From Pelorhabdus rhamnosifermentans (GTDB taxonomy: Bacteria; Bacillota; Negativicutes; UMGS1260), in the NCBI RefSeq assembly GCF_018835585.1, contig NZ_JAHGVE010000007.1:62001-126000 (forward strand): a stretch of 64,000 bases of DNA. Direction: 5' to 3'. The notes below the pieces were generated by a model. It saw only the letters and a program-made list of their open reading frames with translations, searched no databases and was not told the origin of the DNA. Below are positions 1-8,487 of this stretch, one piece after another. The translations under genes were made by a program, and so were the position numbers. How positions within the stretch are numbered: position 1 is the first letter of the stretch; each line of letters opens with the position of its first letter.

Positions 1-163
1 TAAACCCGTTATGGTGAGTGAAACCAAGCCTGTTATTAAAGGGGTACTTGTTATTGCCGAAGGCGCAACAGACTCAACTGTAAAAAGCAATTTGACTAAA
101 GCTGTTGAAACAGGACTCGGAGTGGCGGCTTATAAAGTAACGGTTTTACCCCAGAGAAAGTGA
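1..163 (+). CDS. spoIIIAG: SpoIIIAG, C-terminal fragment
   Basis: The window opens inside an ORF read from base 2 that ends with TGA at 161-163. The 53 visible residues contain GVLVIAEGA and end in VTVLPQRK, which fits the C-terminal ring-building domain of stage III sporulation protein AG. SpoIIIAG is part of the SpoIIIA-SpoIIQ channel complex between mother cell and forespore. The gene directly downstream, 10 bases away, is spoIIIAH, the normal order at the end of the spoIIIA operon. The N-terminus and membrane segment lie outside the window. Confidence 0.85.
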   Translation, partial: KPVMVSETKPVIKGVLVIAEGATDSTVKSNLTKAVETGLGVAAYKVTVLPQRK

Positions 164-173
164 GGAGAATGAA

Positions 174-701
174 ATGATTGTAACGGTGGCACGTGCTGTA
201 CGCACTCGAATACTACTATTTTTTGCAGCTTTTGTTGTTATGGTTTTATGTATTGGTGGATGGCTTTTTACGCAGCATTCAAGTACCATGGATCGCTCCA
301 AGGCTCTTCAGGTTACAACGACGGCACCCCATGATGCCCTTGAGCTTGCAGCAAGTCCGGATTTTTTTATCGAATATCGTTTGGAACGCGATAAGGTGCG
401 CAGTGAGCGTTCTGATGTACTGCGTGAGATTATTAAAAACTCCAAAAATTACAATGCCCGTCTTAAGGCTCAAGATACGGTATTAAAGATGGTTCAAGAC
501 AAACAGCGGGAACTAGAAATTGAAAATATGATTAAGTCCCGCGGTTTTAGCGATGCTCTTGTTTTTATTCGTGACGACTCGATTAGCGCTGTTGTAAAGG
601 GGGCGACGCTTTCACGCGATGAAGTGCTCAAAGTAGCTGAGATTATTCATCAAGTCGCAGGGGTGAAAGTTGAGGATATTAATATTAGTGCCAAACCATA
701 A
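174..701 (+). CDS. spoIIIAH: SpoIIIAH, stage III sporulation protein AH
   Basis: 175 residues. One transmembrane helix near residues 13-32 is followed by an extracytoplasmic domain whose C-terminal half (about 105-175) carries the pattern GFSDALVFI...VSAVVKG, typical of the SpoIIIAH ring domain. In other spore-formers SpoIIIAH in the mother-cell membrane binds SpoIIQ of the forespore to form the feeding channel. GAGGAG just before the ATG is a good ribosome site. It is the last gene of the spoIIIA operon, as a terminator-like hairpin follows directly. The sigma-E promoter of the operon would lie upstream of the window. Confidence 0.9.
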   Translation: MIVTVARAVRTRILLFFAAFVVMVLCIGGWLFTQHSSTMDRSKALQVTTTAPHDALELAASPDFFIEYRLERDKVRSERSDVLREIIKNSKNYNARLKAQDTVLKMVQDKQRELEIENMIKSRGFSDALVFIRDDSISAVVKGATLSRDEVLKVAEIIHQVAGVKVEDINISAKP

Positions 702-720
702 TGACAGTTCGGATTTTTTC

Positions 721-746
721 CAGCCTTAGGCAGGCTGTTTTTTTTT
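721..746 (+). terminator. Rho-independent terminator of the spoIIIA operon
   Basis: CAGCCT and AGGCTG form a short GC-rich hairpin at 721-737, followed at once by nine T residues. It lies 20 bases after the spoIIIAH stop codon. Confidence 0.8.
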
Positions 747-813
747 ATACCCCGCTAATGGCAGAAATTTAGATGAAGTTATTCGCTAAAGAATAGTAAA
801 GTGGACAGGACTT

Positions 814-822
814 TGGTATAAT
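814..822 (+). promoter_or_regulatory. Candidate extended -10 promoter for the asp23-amaP genes
   Basis: TGGTATAAT is a perfect -10 box with an extended TGN element, about 70 bases before the Asp23-family gene. No good -35 hexamer is visible at the usual spacing, which is tolerable for an extended -10 promoter. Seen by eye only. Confidence 0.45.
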
Positions 823-901
823 AGTAAAGTCATATATTATAAGTTCTTTACATACATACAAAGTAGTTCGGTATTTTGCCTAAATTGGAGGGATGAATTC
901 C

Positions 902-1291
902 TTGGAAAAAAATGATAAAGTCTCAGCTGATGTTGGCACCATTCGGATTGCCGATGAAGTCGTTGGCATTGTTGCAGGTCTCGCAGCAACGGAAATACCT
1001 GGTGTGGCTGGCATGAGTGCGGGCCTTGTTGGCGGTATTGCTGAGATGCTAGGGAAGAAAAATCTGTCTAAAGGCGTAAAAGTCGAGGTCGGCGAGAAAG
1101 AAGCCGCTGTTGATTTGTATATCATCGTTGAGTACGGCGTTCGAATTCCTGATGTAGCCCTAAAAGTGCAAGAAAACGTGAAGAGGGCCATTGAATCCAT
1201 GACAGGCCTTGATGTTGTTGAAGTGAATATTCATGTACAAGGTGTCGGTTTTGTAAATGAGAGTAAAGAAGAAGATATTCGCGTTCGCTAA
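902..1291 (+). CDS. Asp23/Gls24 family envelope stress protein
   Basis: About 130 residues with the Asp23/Gls24 pattern: an IRIADEVVGIVAGLAA segment near the start, a beta-rich core, and VVEVNIHVQGV near the end. Proteins of this family are abundant and peripheral to the membrane, held there by AmaP. The next two genes are AmaP and a DUF2273 protein, the usual partners. An ATG at 893 touches the ribosome site GGAGGG (887-892) with no spacer, so the in-frame TTG at 902, nine bases from it, is the better start. In many Clostridia and Negativicutes this gene sits between the spoIIIA/acc genes and nusB, as here. Confidence 0.85.
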   Translation: MEKNDKVSADVGTIRIADEVVGIVAGLAATEIPGVAGMSAGLVGGIAEMLGKKNLSKGVKVEVGEKEAAVDLYIIVEYGVRIPDVALKVQENVKRAIESMTGLDVVEVNIHVQGVGFVNESKEEDIRVR

Positions 1292-1305
1292 AGAAAGGAG
1301 TCAAT

Positions 1306-1845
1306 ATGAAAATCATTGATCTTGTTATTTTGTCGATTTATACCTTTTTATTGACTTTCTTAGGACTTGGCGTTGTGCTTCTTGCCTTTAATCTCCTTCC
1401 TTTGGAATGGGTATGGACAAGTATAACCTATCTTGTCGGCCAGTGGGAAGTGGGGCTAATTGGCCTATTGTTTATGCTCATTAGTTTGCGATTATTCTTG
1501 GCAAGTCTTCGATTCCGGAAAAATCATGAGACAATTATTACCCATACGGACCAGGGAGATATTCATATTACCGTGACTGCCATAGAAAATTTTGTGGAAA
1601 AAACAGCCCGTTATACGCGTGGAGTTCGCGCGGTCAAGGTAAATGTGCAAAAAAAAGGCAATGTCTTAAAGGTTATTGTCAAAGCTGTAGTTAGTCCTGA
1701 AAGTCATGTGCCCACCGTTGGCAGTGAAATGCAAAAACGTATTGCTGAGATGATGAAAAATACAGTAGGTGTTGAGCTTTCTGATATTGAAATTCTTGTT
1801 GAGAATATTTCCAATGAATTTAAAGCCAAACAGCGCGTAGAATAA
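1306..1845 (+). CDS. amaP: AmaP, alkaline shock response membrane anchor protein
   Basis: 179 residues. Two hydrophobic helices (about 5-27 and 46-66) form an N-terminal hairpin. A cytoplasmic domain with Asp23-like beta structure (about 78-170, with AVKVNVQKKG and VSDIEILV-type strands) follows. AmaP anchors Asp23 family proteins at the membrane, and the gene lies 14 bases after the Asp23 gene with an AAAGGAG ribosome site. Family assignment rests on topology and neighbours as much as on sequence. Confidence 0.8.
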   Translation: MKIIDLVILSIYTFLLTFLGLGVVLLAFNLLPLEWVWTSITYLVGQWEVGLIGLLFMLISLRLFLASLRFRKNHETIITHTDQGDIHITVTAIENFVEKTARYTRGVRAVKVNVQKKGNVLKVIVKAVVSPESHVPTVGSEMQKRIAEMMKNTVGVELSDIEILVENISNEFKAKQRVE

Positions 1846-1855
1846 GAGGTGTGCG

Positions 1856-2083
1856 ATGAATAATAAATTATTGGAGGAAATCTGGCAACAGCACAGCGGA
1901 AAGATTACGGGTGCGTTCATTGGATTTTTTTGTGGTGTTTTTATTCTGCTTTTTGGATTTCTTCACACCTTGTTTGTTGTTGTCTGTTCAATTGTTGGCT
2001 ATGTTATTGGTAAACGTATGGATGAAAAAGAAGATATTATGGATATTTTGGATCGGTTATTGCCACCAGGATATCATCGGTAA
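1856..2083 (+). CDS. DUF2273 small membrane protein
   Basis: 75 residues with a glycine-rich hydrophobic stretch (about 18-50, GAFIGFFCGVF then a second helix VVCSIVGYVIGKRMD) and a charged C-terminus. This fits DUF2273, a small membrane protein that almost always sits beside amaP and asp23. Its function is unknown. It lies 10 bases after amaP and 15 before nusB, so it is probably cotranscribed with both. Confidence 0.75.
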   Translation: MNNKLLEEIWQQHSGKITGAFIGFFCGVFILLFGFLHTLFVVVCSIVGYVIGKRMDEKEDIMDILDRLLPPGYHR

Positions 2084-2098
2084 AGAAAGAGGTAATGT

Positions 2099-2509
2099 AT
2101 GAGTCGTAGAATTGCACGAGAACTTGCTTTACAGGCATTGTTCCAACTTGATTTTAATGAAATAACACCTGAAGAGGCCTTAATAAATGTTTGTAATGAA
2201 CGAAAGAATGTTTCGGCTCAGTCGATGGACTATGCCCGCATTCTTCTAGTCGGTACATTAGACAAAAAAACAGTCATTGATGAAGTGATTACAACCCTTT
2301 CGAAAGATTGGAAAATTGATCGTATGCCTGGTGTGGATCGCAATATTGTCCGTATGGCTTTGTTCGAAATGGATTATGGGACAGAAGAATTGTCGCCAGG
2401 TGTCATTATCAACGAGGCTGTTGAACTTGCCAAGGCTTTTGCTACAGAGGAGTCAAGCAAATTTGTTAATGGAATACTGGGGTCTCTTGTAAAGCAGCGA
2501 GCTAAATGA
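2099..2509 (+). CDS. nusB: NusB, transcription antitermination factor
   Basis: 136 residues, the usual length. It begins SRRIARELALQALFQLDFN, the typical NusB N-terminal helix, and contains DRNIVRMALFEM and INEAVELAKAFATEESSKFVNGILG, the conserved C-terminal block. NusB with NusE (S10) binds boxA RNA and supports rRNA antitermination. Its stop overlaps the next gene's ATG (ATGA), which implies translational coupling. Confidence 0.95.
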   Translation: MSRRIARELALQALFQLDFNEITPEEALINVCNERKNVSAQSMDYARILLVGTLDKKTVIDEVITTLSKDWKIDRMPGVDRNIVRMALFEMDYGTEELSPGVIINEAVELAKAFATEESSKFVNGILGSLVKQRAK

Positions 2510-3465
2510 AACTATTTCTGGGGATGGATACAAGCTGTTACACAACATCTGTAGCTGTTATGGATGAACAAGCCTGCCTGGTTGCGCAAAAACGGAAACT
2601 GCTCTGTGTTTCTCCGGGAAAACGGGGACTGGCTCAATCAGAAATGGTTTTCCAGCATACACGCAATCTGCCGCAGCTGTTTCATGAAGTTATTCAGAAA
2701 ATACCGAGGCCCTTTTTTCAGTCCGTAGGGGTATCCACCTGTCCAAGACCTGTGGCTGATTCTTATATGCCAGCCTTTTTAGTTGGCAAGGGTTATGCTG
2801 AAGTGATTGCACTCAGTCAAGGTATTTCCTGTCATGGACTAAGTCATCAGGAAAATCATATTTATGCGGGGCTTTGGTCTGTCGGAAAAAGACTGGCTAA
2901 TGAGTTTTTAGCGCTGCATGTCTCGGGTGGGACGACAGAGCTTGTCAAGGTGGAGCGCACAGGTCCGTTCTTGAAACTGACGCTGCTTGCTGCTACAACG
3001 GATATTTCTGCCGGTCAGCTGATTGATCGCATGGGCGTGAAACTTACCCTGCCTTTTCCAGCTGGACCTCAGTTGGAAAAACTTGCGGCTACTTCACAAA
3101 TAACATTTAAAATTGGCGACCTACCTATCGCTTTTCATGATGGCAGGCTGAGTTTTTCAGGGCCTGAAACGCATCTTACTCAATTGATTGCCAAAGGTCA
3201 GGATTCTGCCGATATTGCTTGTCGTACGCAATGGATTGTTGCTGAAACATTAAGCAGGCTGCTTGATCGTGCTATGAAGGACACGGGGCTTACGGATGTT
3301 TTGCTTGTTGGGGGCGTCATGAGCAATCAATTTCTGCGGGCCTATTTAGTTCGTGCAGCAGCAAAGGTCCATTGGCATAGTCAGTTGTTTTTTGCTAAAC
3401 AGGAATTTAGTTCGGATCATGCCGTAGGTGCAGCCTATTTTTCACTTTTACAGCACCACTCTTGA
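2506..3465 (+). CDS. Kae1-like (TsaD/peptidase M22 family) protein, paralogue
   Basis: 319 residues, slightly shorter than the usual TsaD (about 340). It starts with a GMDTSCYTTSVAV nucleotide-binding loop. A HQENH motif near residue 117 matches the two-histidine metal site of the Kae1/TsaD family, and VSGGTTEL and LLVGGVMSNQFLR match the ATP-binding loops. TsaD makes the t6A base of tRNA. This gene between nusB and xseA is a known second Kae1-like family in Firmicutes that need not be the real TsaD, so the reaction is uncertain. It is translationally coupled to nusB. Confidence 0.75.
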   Translation: MKLFLGMDTSCYTTSVAVMDEQACLVAQKRKLLCVSPGKRGLAQSEMVFQHTRNLPQLFHEVIQKIPRPFFQSVGVSTCPRPVADSYMPAFLVGKGYAEVIALSQGISCHGLSHQENHIYAGLWSVGKRLANEFLALHVSGGTTELVKVERTGPFLKLTLLAATTDISAGQLIDRMGVKLTLPFPAGPQLEKLAATSQITFKIGDLPIAFHDGRLSFSGPETHLTQLIAKGQDSADIACRTQWIVAETLSRLLDRAMKDTGLTDVLLVGGVMSNQFLRAYLVRAAAKVHWHSQLFFAKQEFSSDHAVGAAYFSLLQHHS

Positions 3466-3507
3466 TAGGCTAGCATAAAATGTAGCAAAAAGAGTGGGGG
3501 GCTTTTG

Positions 3508-3639
3508 ATGTTACTCTATGTTTTGCTTGGTGCTGCTGCTGGCGTGCTTATTGGTCATTTGATTCCGCCTGGTTATTTCTTCTGGTTTATTGCCGGGGCA
3601 GTGGGGGGCTTTTTATTACAGAAGTATCATCGTTATTAA
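3508..3639 (+). CDS. Small hydrophobic membrane protein, 43 residues
   Basis: A 43-codon ORF (ATG 3508, TAA 3637-3639) that codes for two short hydrophobic helices split by a PPGY turn, ending in QKYHRY. A G-rich ribosome site (GTGGGGGG) stands just upstream and a terminator just downstream, so it looks expressed, perhaps with the Kae1-like gene. No family recognised. Confidence 0.5.
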   Translation: MLLYVLLGAAAGVLIGHLIPPGYFFWFIAGAVGGFLLQKYHRY

Positions 3640-3649
3640 TGTGCCTGTT

Positions 3650-3678
3650 CAGACATTATTTACGTCTGTTTTTTTTTG
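3650..3678 (+). terminator. Terminator-like hairpin before xseA
   Basis: CAGAC at 3650-3654 pairs with GTCTG at 3664-3668, followed by a run of nine or more T residues. The stem is short but the T tract is strong. Confidence 0.6.
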
Positions 3679-3741
3679 TTTTACTGTTATGTCATAGAGA
3701 TATAGGGAAAAACGTCTTACAACGTTTGTGCGAGGTAACTC

Positions 3742-4956
3742 ATGGGCATACTTTCTGTTGCTGAAGCAACACGATATATTAAACAGCTTTTTGACCAAGA
3801 TCTAATTCTTAGCGCCTTACTTGTGCGCGGTGAAATATCGAATTTTAAGCATCCTGCATCAGGACATTGCTATTTTACACTGAAAGATGCGCAGGCCACC
3901 ATTCGCTCTGTTATGTTTCGGAGTAAGGCGCAATATTTAAAATTCATGCCTCGTGACGGCATGAAGGTGATTGTACGTGGGCGTATCCAAGTCTTTGAAC
4001 GCGACGGGCAGTATCAGCTTTATGCTGATCAAATTGTTCCGGAGGGTGTCGGTGAACTGAGCTTGGCTTATGAACAATTAAAAGAAAAACTCAGTCAAGA
4101 AGGCTTGTTTGATGAGAGCCGAAAAAAGCGACTGCCACTCTTGCCCAAGGCGGTCGGGATTATTACATCATCAACAGGAGCAGCTTTGCGTGATATTGTA
4201 ACGGTTTCTAAACGACGTTATAAGGGCATTCCACTTGTGCTTTATCCAGTGGCAGTACAAGGCATCGAATCAGCGCCGCAACTTGTTCAGGCCATTCGTG
4301 ATTTTAATCATTATGGCAAGGTGGATGTGTTAATTATGGGGCGAGGCGGGGGCTCATTAGAAGAATTATGGTCTTTTAATGATGAACGGGTTATTCGCGC
4401 CATGAGTGAATCGATCCTTCCTATTGTATCCGCTGTCGGACATCAAACAGATTTTACTCTTGCTGATTTTGCCTCTGATGTTCGGGCGGCGACTCCTTCC
4501 CAGGCTGCTGAAATTGTTGTGCCTGATGTCAATGAACTTTTGCGTCATATCCGTTCATTAGAAGACAGGCTGAAAGTGCAGATGTTTAATCAACTGCGTG
4601 TTCTTCGTTTACGGGTAGAAGCTTGCCAGAAAGCCCGGATTATGCGCGAACCTCAGGAGCTTTTTGTGAGGCAGCAGCAAATCCTCGATGACTACCAAGA
4701 AAAATTGGTGCAGGTTATTAAGCAAAAAATAGCTGATAACAGGCAGCGCCAGTTGTTACTGAGTGAAAAGCTTGCCATGCTGAGTCCCTTGGCTGTGTTA
4801 GGGCGTGGCTATAGTATTGTGCGCCGCAAAGATGGACAAGTTATAACAAGAGCGAATCAGGTAGCTCCTGGGGATGAACTCACGCTGTTATTAGCTGAAG
4901 GAAACTTGACGGTACAAGTAATTCAGAGGGGAAAGGAGCCCTACCATGAAAAATAA
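3742..4956 (+). CDS. xseA: XseA, exodeoxyribonuclease VII large subunit
   Basis: 404 residues. An N-terminal OB-fold (about 1-105, with LLVRGEISNFKHPASGHCYF) is followed by the nuclease domain with PKAVGIITS, the signature GRGGGSLEELWSFNDE near residue 203, and VGHQTDFTLADFASDVRAATPSQAAE. The C-terminal half is a long coiled coil ending in GRGYSIVRR. Exonuclease VII degrades single-stranded DNA from both ends. The stop overlaps the start of xseB, as expected for the two subunits. Confidence 0.95.
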   Translation: MGILSVAEATRYIKQLFDQDLILSALLVRGEISNFKHPASGHCYFTLKDAQATIRSVMFRSKAQYLKFMPRDGMKVIVRGRIQVFERDGQYQLYADQIVPEGVGELSLAYEQLKEKLSQEGLFDESRKKRLPLLPKAVGIITSSTGAALRDIVTVSKRRYKGIPLVLYPVAVQGIESAPQLVQAIRDFNHYGKVDVLIMGRGGGSLEELWSFNDERVIRAMSESILPIVSAVGHQTDFTLADFASDVRAATPSQAAEIVVPDVNELLRHIRSLEDRLKVQMFNQLRVLRLRVEACQKARIMREPQELFVRQQQILDDYQEKLVQVIKQKIADNRQRQLLLSEKLAMLSPLAVLGRGYSIVRRKDGQVITRANQVAPGDELTLLLAEGNLTVQVIQRGKEPYHEK

Positions 4957-5188
4957 TGTATCTTTTGAAGAGGCCCTTGATAAATTAGAATTGATCGTAA
5001 AAGAGTTGGAACGCGGTGAACTTTCCCTTGAAGAATCCTTAGAGGGGTTTGCCGAAGGCATGAAACTTTCCAAGGTCTGTTTAACTCAATTGGATCAAGC
5101 TGAAAAAAAGGTGGACAAAATTATTCAATCCCAGCAAGGGAAGATTGTGGAGAAACAGTTGACACTGTTGGAGGAAGATAAATGTTAA
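4946..5188 (+). CDS. xseB: XseB, exodeoxyribonuclease VII small subunit
   Basis: 80 residues, typical length. SFEEALDKLELIVKELERGE and SLEESLEGFAEGMKL form the helical pair that binds the XseA coiled coil. It overlaps xseA by 11 bases and ispA by 7 bases, so the three are one translational unit. Confidence 0.95.
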   Translation: MKNNVSFEEALDKLELIVKELERGELSLEESLEGFAEGMKLSKVCLTQLDQAEKKVDKIIQSQQGKIVEKQLTLLEEDKC

Positions 5189-6060
5189 AACAATATATTG
5201 CTGAAAAGGCTGATTTAATTGATCAAGCCTTAGAAGAAGCTTTGCCTGCTAATACTGGCTGTGATGCTGTTCTTATTGAAGCCATGCGTTATAGCTTATT
5301 TGCTGGCGGAAAACGCCTGCGTCCGATTTTGCTTATGGCAGCAGCTGATGCTGTCGGAAGCAAGGGAGAGCGTTTTACTTCAGTGGCTTGTGCACTTGAG
5401 ATGATTCATACCTATTCACTCATTCATGATGATTTGCCTGCTATGGATAATGATGATTACCGGCGGGGAAAACCAACGAATCATAAAGTGTATGGTGATG
5501 CGTTGGCTTTGCTTGCCGGTGATGGCCTTCTCACGCAGGCCTTTGTGACATTGCTGTCACAAAGGGGCGTTGATAAAGGGATTCTTTGCATAGTTGTTAA
5601 GGAGATTGCTGAAGCAGCAGGACCTTATGGCATGGTTAGTGGACAAGTCGTAGATCTCTTAAGTGAAAATAAACAGATTGACAGTGATACCCTAAAATAT
5701 ATGCATCAACAAAAGACAGGGGCCATGTTTCGGGCTGCTGTTCGTTCAGGCGCTTGGTTAGCTGGTGCTAGTGAACGGCAACTTACGGCTTTAACAGAGT
5801 ATGCCAAACAGTTTGGCTTGGCTTTTCAAATTACGGATGATGTACTTGATGTCATTGGCAGCAGTGATAAAATCGGTAAGCCTATCGGCAGTGATGAACG
5901 CAATCATAAATCAACGTATGTATCACTTTATACTTTGGAAGGCGCGCAGAAATTAGCCCGGCACTCTGTTGAACAGGCTACTTGCGCTCTGGAAATTTTC
6001 GGAGAGGAAGCACAAATTTTGCGTCAGCTTGTACAGTATCTGTTAGCAAGAGAAAGTTGA
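5182..6060 (+). CDS. ispA: Polyprenyl (farnesyl/geranyl) diphosphate synthase
   Basis: 292 residues. The two aspartate-rich motifs are present: DDLPAMDNDDYRRGKPTNH (first, with two extra residues as in bacterial farnesyl synthases) and DDVLDV (second). GGKRLRP binds the diphosphate. The enzyme condenses IPP with allylic diphosphates for quinone, peptidoglycan-carrier and cell-wall prenyl lipids. Linkage with dxs two genes on joins it to the MEP isoprenoid pathway. Confidence 0.93.
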   Translation: MLKQYIAEKADLIDQALEEALPANTGCDAVLIEAMRYSLFAGGKRLRPILLMAAADAVGSKGERFTSVACALEMIHTYSLIHDDLPAMDNDDYRRGKPTNHKVYGDALALLAGDGLLTQAFVTLLSQRGVDKGILCIVVKEIAEAAGPYGMVSGQVVDLLSENKQIDSDTLKYMHQQKTGAMFRAAVRSGAWLAGASERQLTALTEYAKQFGLAFQITDDVLDVIGSSDKIGKPIGSDERNHKSTYVSLYTLEGAQKLARHSVEQATCALEIFGEEAQILRQLVQYLLARES

Positions 6061-6070
6061 GGGGACGACT

Positions 6071-6529
6071 GTGGGAAATCTCTTGGTGGACTTAATGCAT
6101 AATGTGGTATTAATGACAGCACTTGTGGCTTGGCTTATTGCACAGGTGCTTAAGACCATTACATCGATGTGGAAAGACAAAGCATTTAATGCCAAAAGGT
6201 TAGTTGGTGCCGGTGGTATGCCCAGTTCTCATACGGCGCTCGTTGTTTCGCTGGCGTCTGCCGCTGGCTATCATGACGGATTTGATTCGCCGCTTTTTGC
6301 TGTCGCTGTTGTGCTAGCGTCCATTGTTATGTATGATGCGGCAGGAGTTAGGCAGGCTGCCGGAAAGCAGGCCAAGGTCATTAATGAACTTGTGAGAGAA
6401 TTAACTGTTGAACATATTGTTAAAGATACGCGGCTGAAAGAATTATTGGGTCATACACCACTGGAAGTTTTAGCAGGGGCTGTACTGGGGATTACGATTG
6501 CTTATTCCTTCCATCATCTCTATCGATAA
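6071..6529 (+). CDS. Divergent PAP2 family membrane protein (YuiD-like)
   Basis: 152 residues from a GTG start with a GGGGAC ribosome site. The motif GGMPSSHTALV near residue 54 is the hallmark of the divergent PAP2 (acid phosphatase/VanZ-related) family. Later hydrophobic segments (about 75-95 and 130-148) are membrane helices. Members may be phosphatases acting on prenyl or lipid phosphates. The setting between ispA and dxs agrees with a prenyl-phosphate role, but that is inference. Confidence 0.8.
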   Translation: MGNLLVDLMHNVVLMTALVAWLIAQVLKTITSMWKDKAFNAKRLVGAGGMPSSHTALVVSLASAAGYHDGFDSPLFAVAVVLASIVMYDAAGVRQAAGKQAKVINELVRELTVEHIVKDTRLKELLGHTPLEVLAGAVLGITIAYSFHHLYR

Positions 6530-6597
6530 AAGGAAGACTTCCTGCCTGTTTGGCCTTTGTTGTATGATTTTAGTTTTTGGGAAAGAGGAGAATTTGT

Positions 6598-8487
6598 TTG
6601 AATAAGATATTAGATCAGATTGCTCAGCCGGGAGATTTAAATAAACTTTCATTACCACAGTTAACCAAGCTTGCTGGAGAAATTCGCGAACTTGTTGTTC
6701 AGACAATTTCTGAGACCGGTGGTCATTTAGCACCCAATTTGGGTGTCGTGGAGCTTACCCTTGCTCTCCATAAGGTATTTAACAGTCCCTATGATAAGAT
6801 TGTTTGGGATGTAGGTCATCAGTGCTATATTCATAAAATTTTAACGGGTCGAAAAGATGCTTTTCGAACCATTCGTACCTTGGGCGGGATCAGTGGATTT
6901 CCGAAACGCTCAGAAAGTGAACATGATAGTTATGGCACGGGTCATTCCAGTACTTCCATTTCGGCGGCTTTAGGAATGGCTTTTGCCCGTGACATCAAAA
7001 AAGAAAAACATGCTGTTTTGGCGGTTATTGGTGACGGATCGCTTACAGGCGGAATGGCCTATGAGGCCCTCAATAATGCGGGAAATGCCAAGACATCGCT
7101 GACTGTGATTCTAAATGACAATGAAATGTCCATTGCAAAAAATGTAGGTGCTATGTCTGAGTATTTAGCGCAGGTCCGATCGACTCCAGCTTATACGAAA
7201 GTAAAACGAGATGTGGAATATTTGTTACGTTCCATTCCTTCTATTGGCGACAGATTAGCTGATACAGTGGAACGCGTCAAGGATAGTTTGAAATATCTTG
7301 TAGTTCCAGGCATGTTGTTTGAAGAACTTGGGTTTACCTATATGGGACCTATCGATGGTCATAATTTAAATTCTCTTATTGAAGTATTGCAACAGAGCAA
7401 AAATATTGCAGGCCCCGTATTGATTCACGTCATTACTCATAAAGGTAAAGGATATTTGCCAGCCGAACGTAGCGCTGCTAAATTTCACGGTGTCGGTCCC
7501 TTTTGTATCGAAACAGGTGAAATAAAAAGCTCTGGCGGGTCTAAAAGTTATACAAATGTTTTTGGCGACACCCTTGTGGAATTGGCGAAAAAAAATTCGG
7601 AAATTGTTGCGATTACAGCCGCTATGCCTGACGGTACAGGACTGAATAAATTTTCTAAAGCCTTTCCTAAACGTTTTTTTGACGTAGGCATTGCCGAACA
7701 ACATGCCATTACGATGGCAGGCGGCATGGCGACGCAGGGTTTAAAGCCTGTTGTTGCCATTTATTCGACGTTTCTTCAACGCGGCTATGATCTCATACTT
7801 CATGATTTGTGTCTGCAAAAATTGCCTGTTGTCCTAGCCATTGACCGAGCAGGCCTTGTTGGTGAAGATGGTCCGACGCATCATGGCGTTTTTGATTTAT
7901 CTTTCTTGCGACATATACCCAATTTGATGATTATGGCACCGAAAGATGAAAATGAACTTAGGCATATGCTCAAAACGGCGCTTGATTATAACAATGGACC
8001 TGTTGCCATTCGTTATCCGCGTGGCTGCGGTCTTGGCGTTCCCATGGAAGAACCTGTTCATGTGCTTGAAATTGGCTGTAGTGAAGAACTGAAAATTGGG
8101 AAGCAAGTGACCTTTTTGGCTGTGGGTACGATGGTTGATCCTTGCCGGGAGGCTACTGAACTATTAGCTGAGCAGGGAATTAGTGCCGGTGTGGTGAATA
8201 TGCGTTTTATAAAGCCTCTTGATGGCCGAATGATTCGTAAGGCTGCTAAAGAGGTAGGAATCATTGTGACTGTGGAAGAAAATATTTTAGCAGGGGGATT
8301 TGGTTCAGCTGTGCTCGAATATATTGATGAGCAGCACTTGAATTGGGTCAAGGTTCTTCGGCTAGGTCTGCCTGATCAATTTATTGAACAGGGGGCACGG
8401 AATAAACTATTACAAAAATATCAATTAGACAGCAGGGGGATTGCAAGTCAAGTTATGACTTACCTGCAGAAATTTGGAGTAAAATGA
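6598..8487 (+). CDS. dxs: Dxs, 1-deoxy-D-xylulose-5-phosphate synthase
   Basis: About 629 residues. A thiamine-diphosphate site is seen (GDGSLTGGMAYEALNNAG, near residue 145), with the N-terminal GGHLAPNLG and the transketolase pyrimidine domain (AITAAMPDGTGL, VGIAEQHAITMAGGMA). Dxs joins pyruvate and glyceraldehyde-3-phosphate, the first step of the MEP pathway. The reading frame is open from 6577, but the ribosome site AAGAGGAG (6583-6590) lies inside that extension, so the TTG at 6598, seven bases later, is the likely start. The end overlaps tlyA. Confidence 0.95.
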   Translation: MNKILDQIAQPGDLNKLSLPQLTKLAGEIRELVVQTISETGGHLAPNLGVVELTLALHKVFNSPYDKIVWDVGHQCYIHKILTGRKDAFRTIRTLGGISGFPKRSESEHDSYGTGHSSTSISAALGMAFARDIKKEKHAVLAVIGDGSLTGGMAYEALNNAGNAKTSLTVILNDNEMSIAKNVGAMSEYLAQVRSTPAYTKVKRDVEYLLRSIPSIGDRLADTVERVKDSLKYLVVPGMLFEELGFTYMGPIDGHNLNSLIEVLQQSKNIAGPVLIHVITHKGKGYLPAERSAAKFHGVGPFCIETGEIKSSGGSKSYTNVFGDTLVELAKKNSEIVAITAAMPDGTGLNKFSKAFPKRFFDVGIAEQHAITMAGGMATQGLKPVVAIYSTFLQRGYDLILHDLCLQKLPVVLAIDRAGLVGEDGPTHHGVFDLSFLRHIPNLMIMAPKDENELRHMLKTALDYNNGPVAIRYPRGCGLGVPMEEPVHVLEIGCSEELKIGKQVTFLAVGTMVDPCREATELLAEQGISAGVVNMRFIKPLDGRMIRKAAKEVGIIVTVEENILAGGFGSAVLEYIDEQHLNWVKVLRLGLPDQFIEQGARNKLLQKYQLDSRGIASQVMTYLQKFGVK

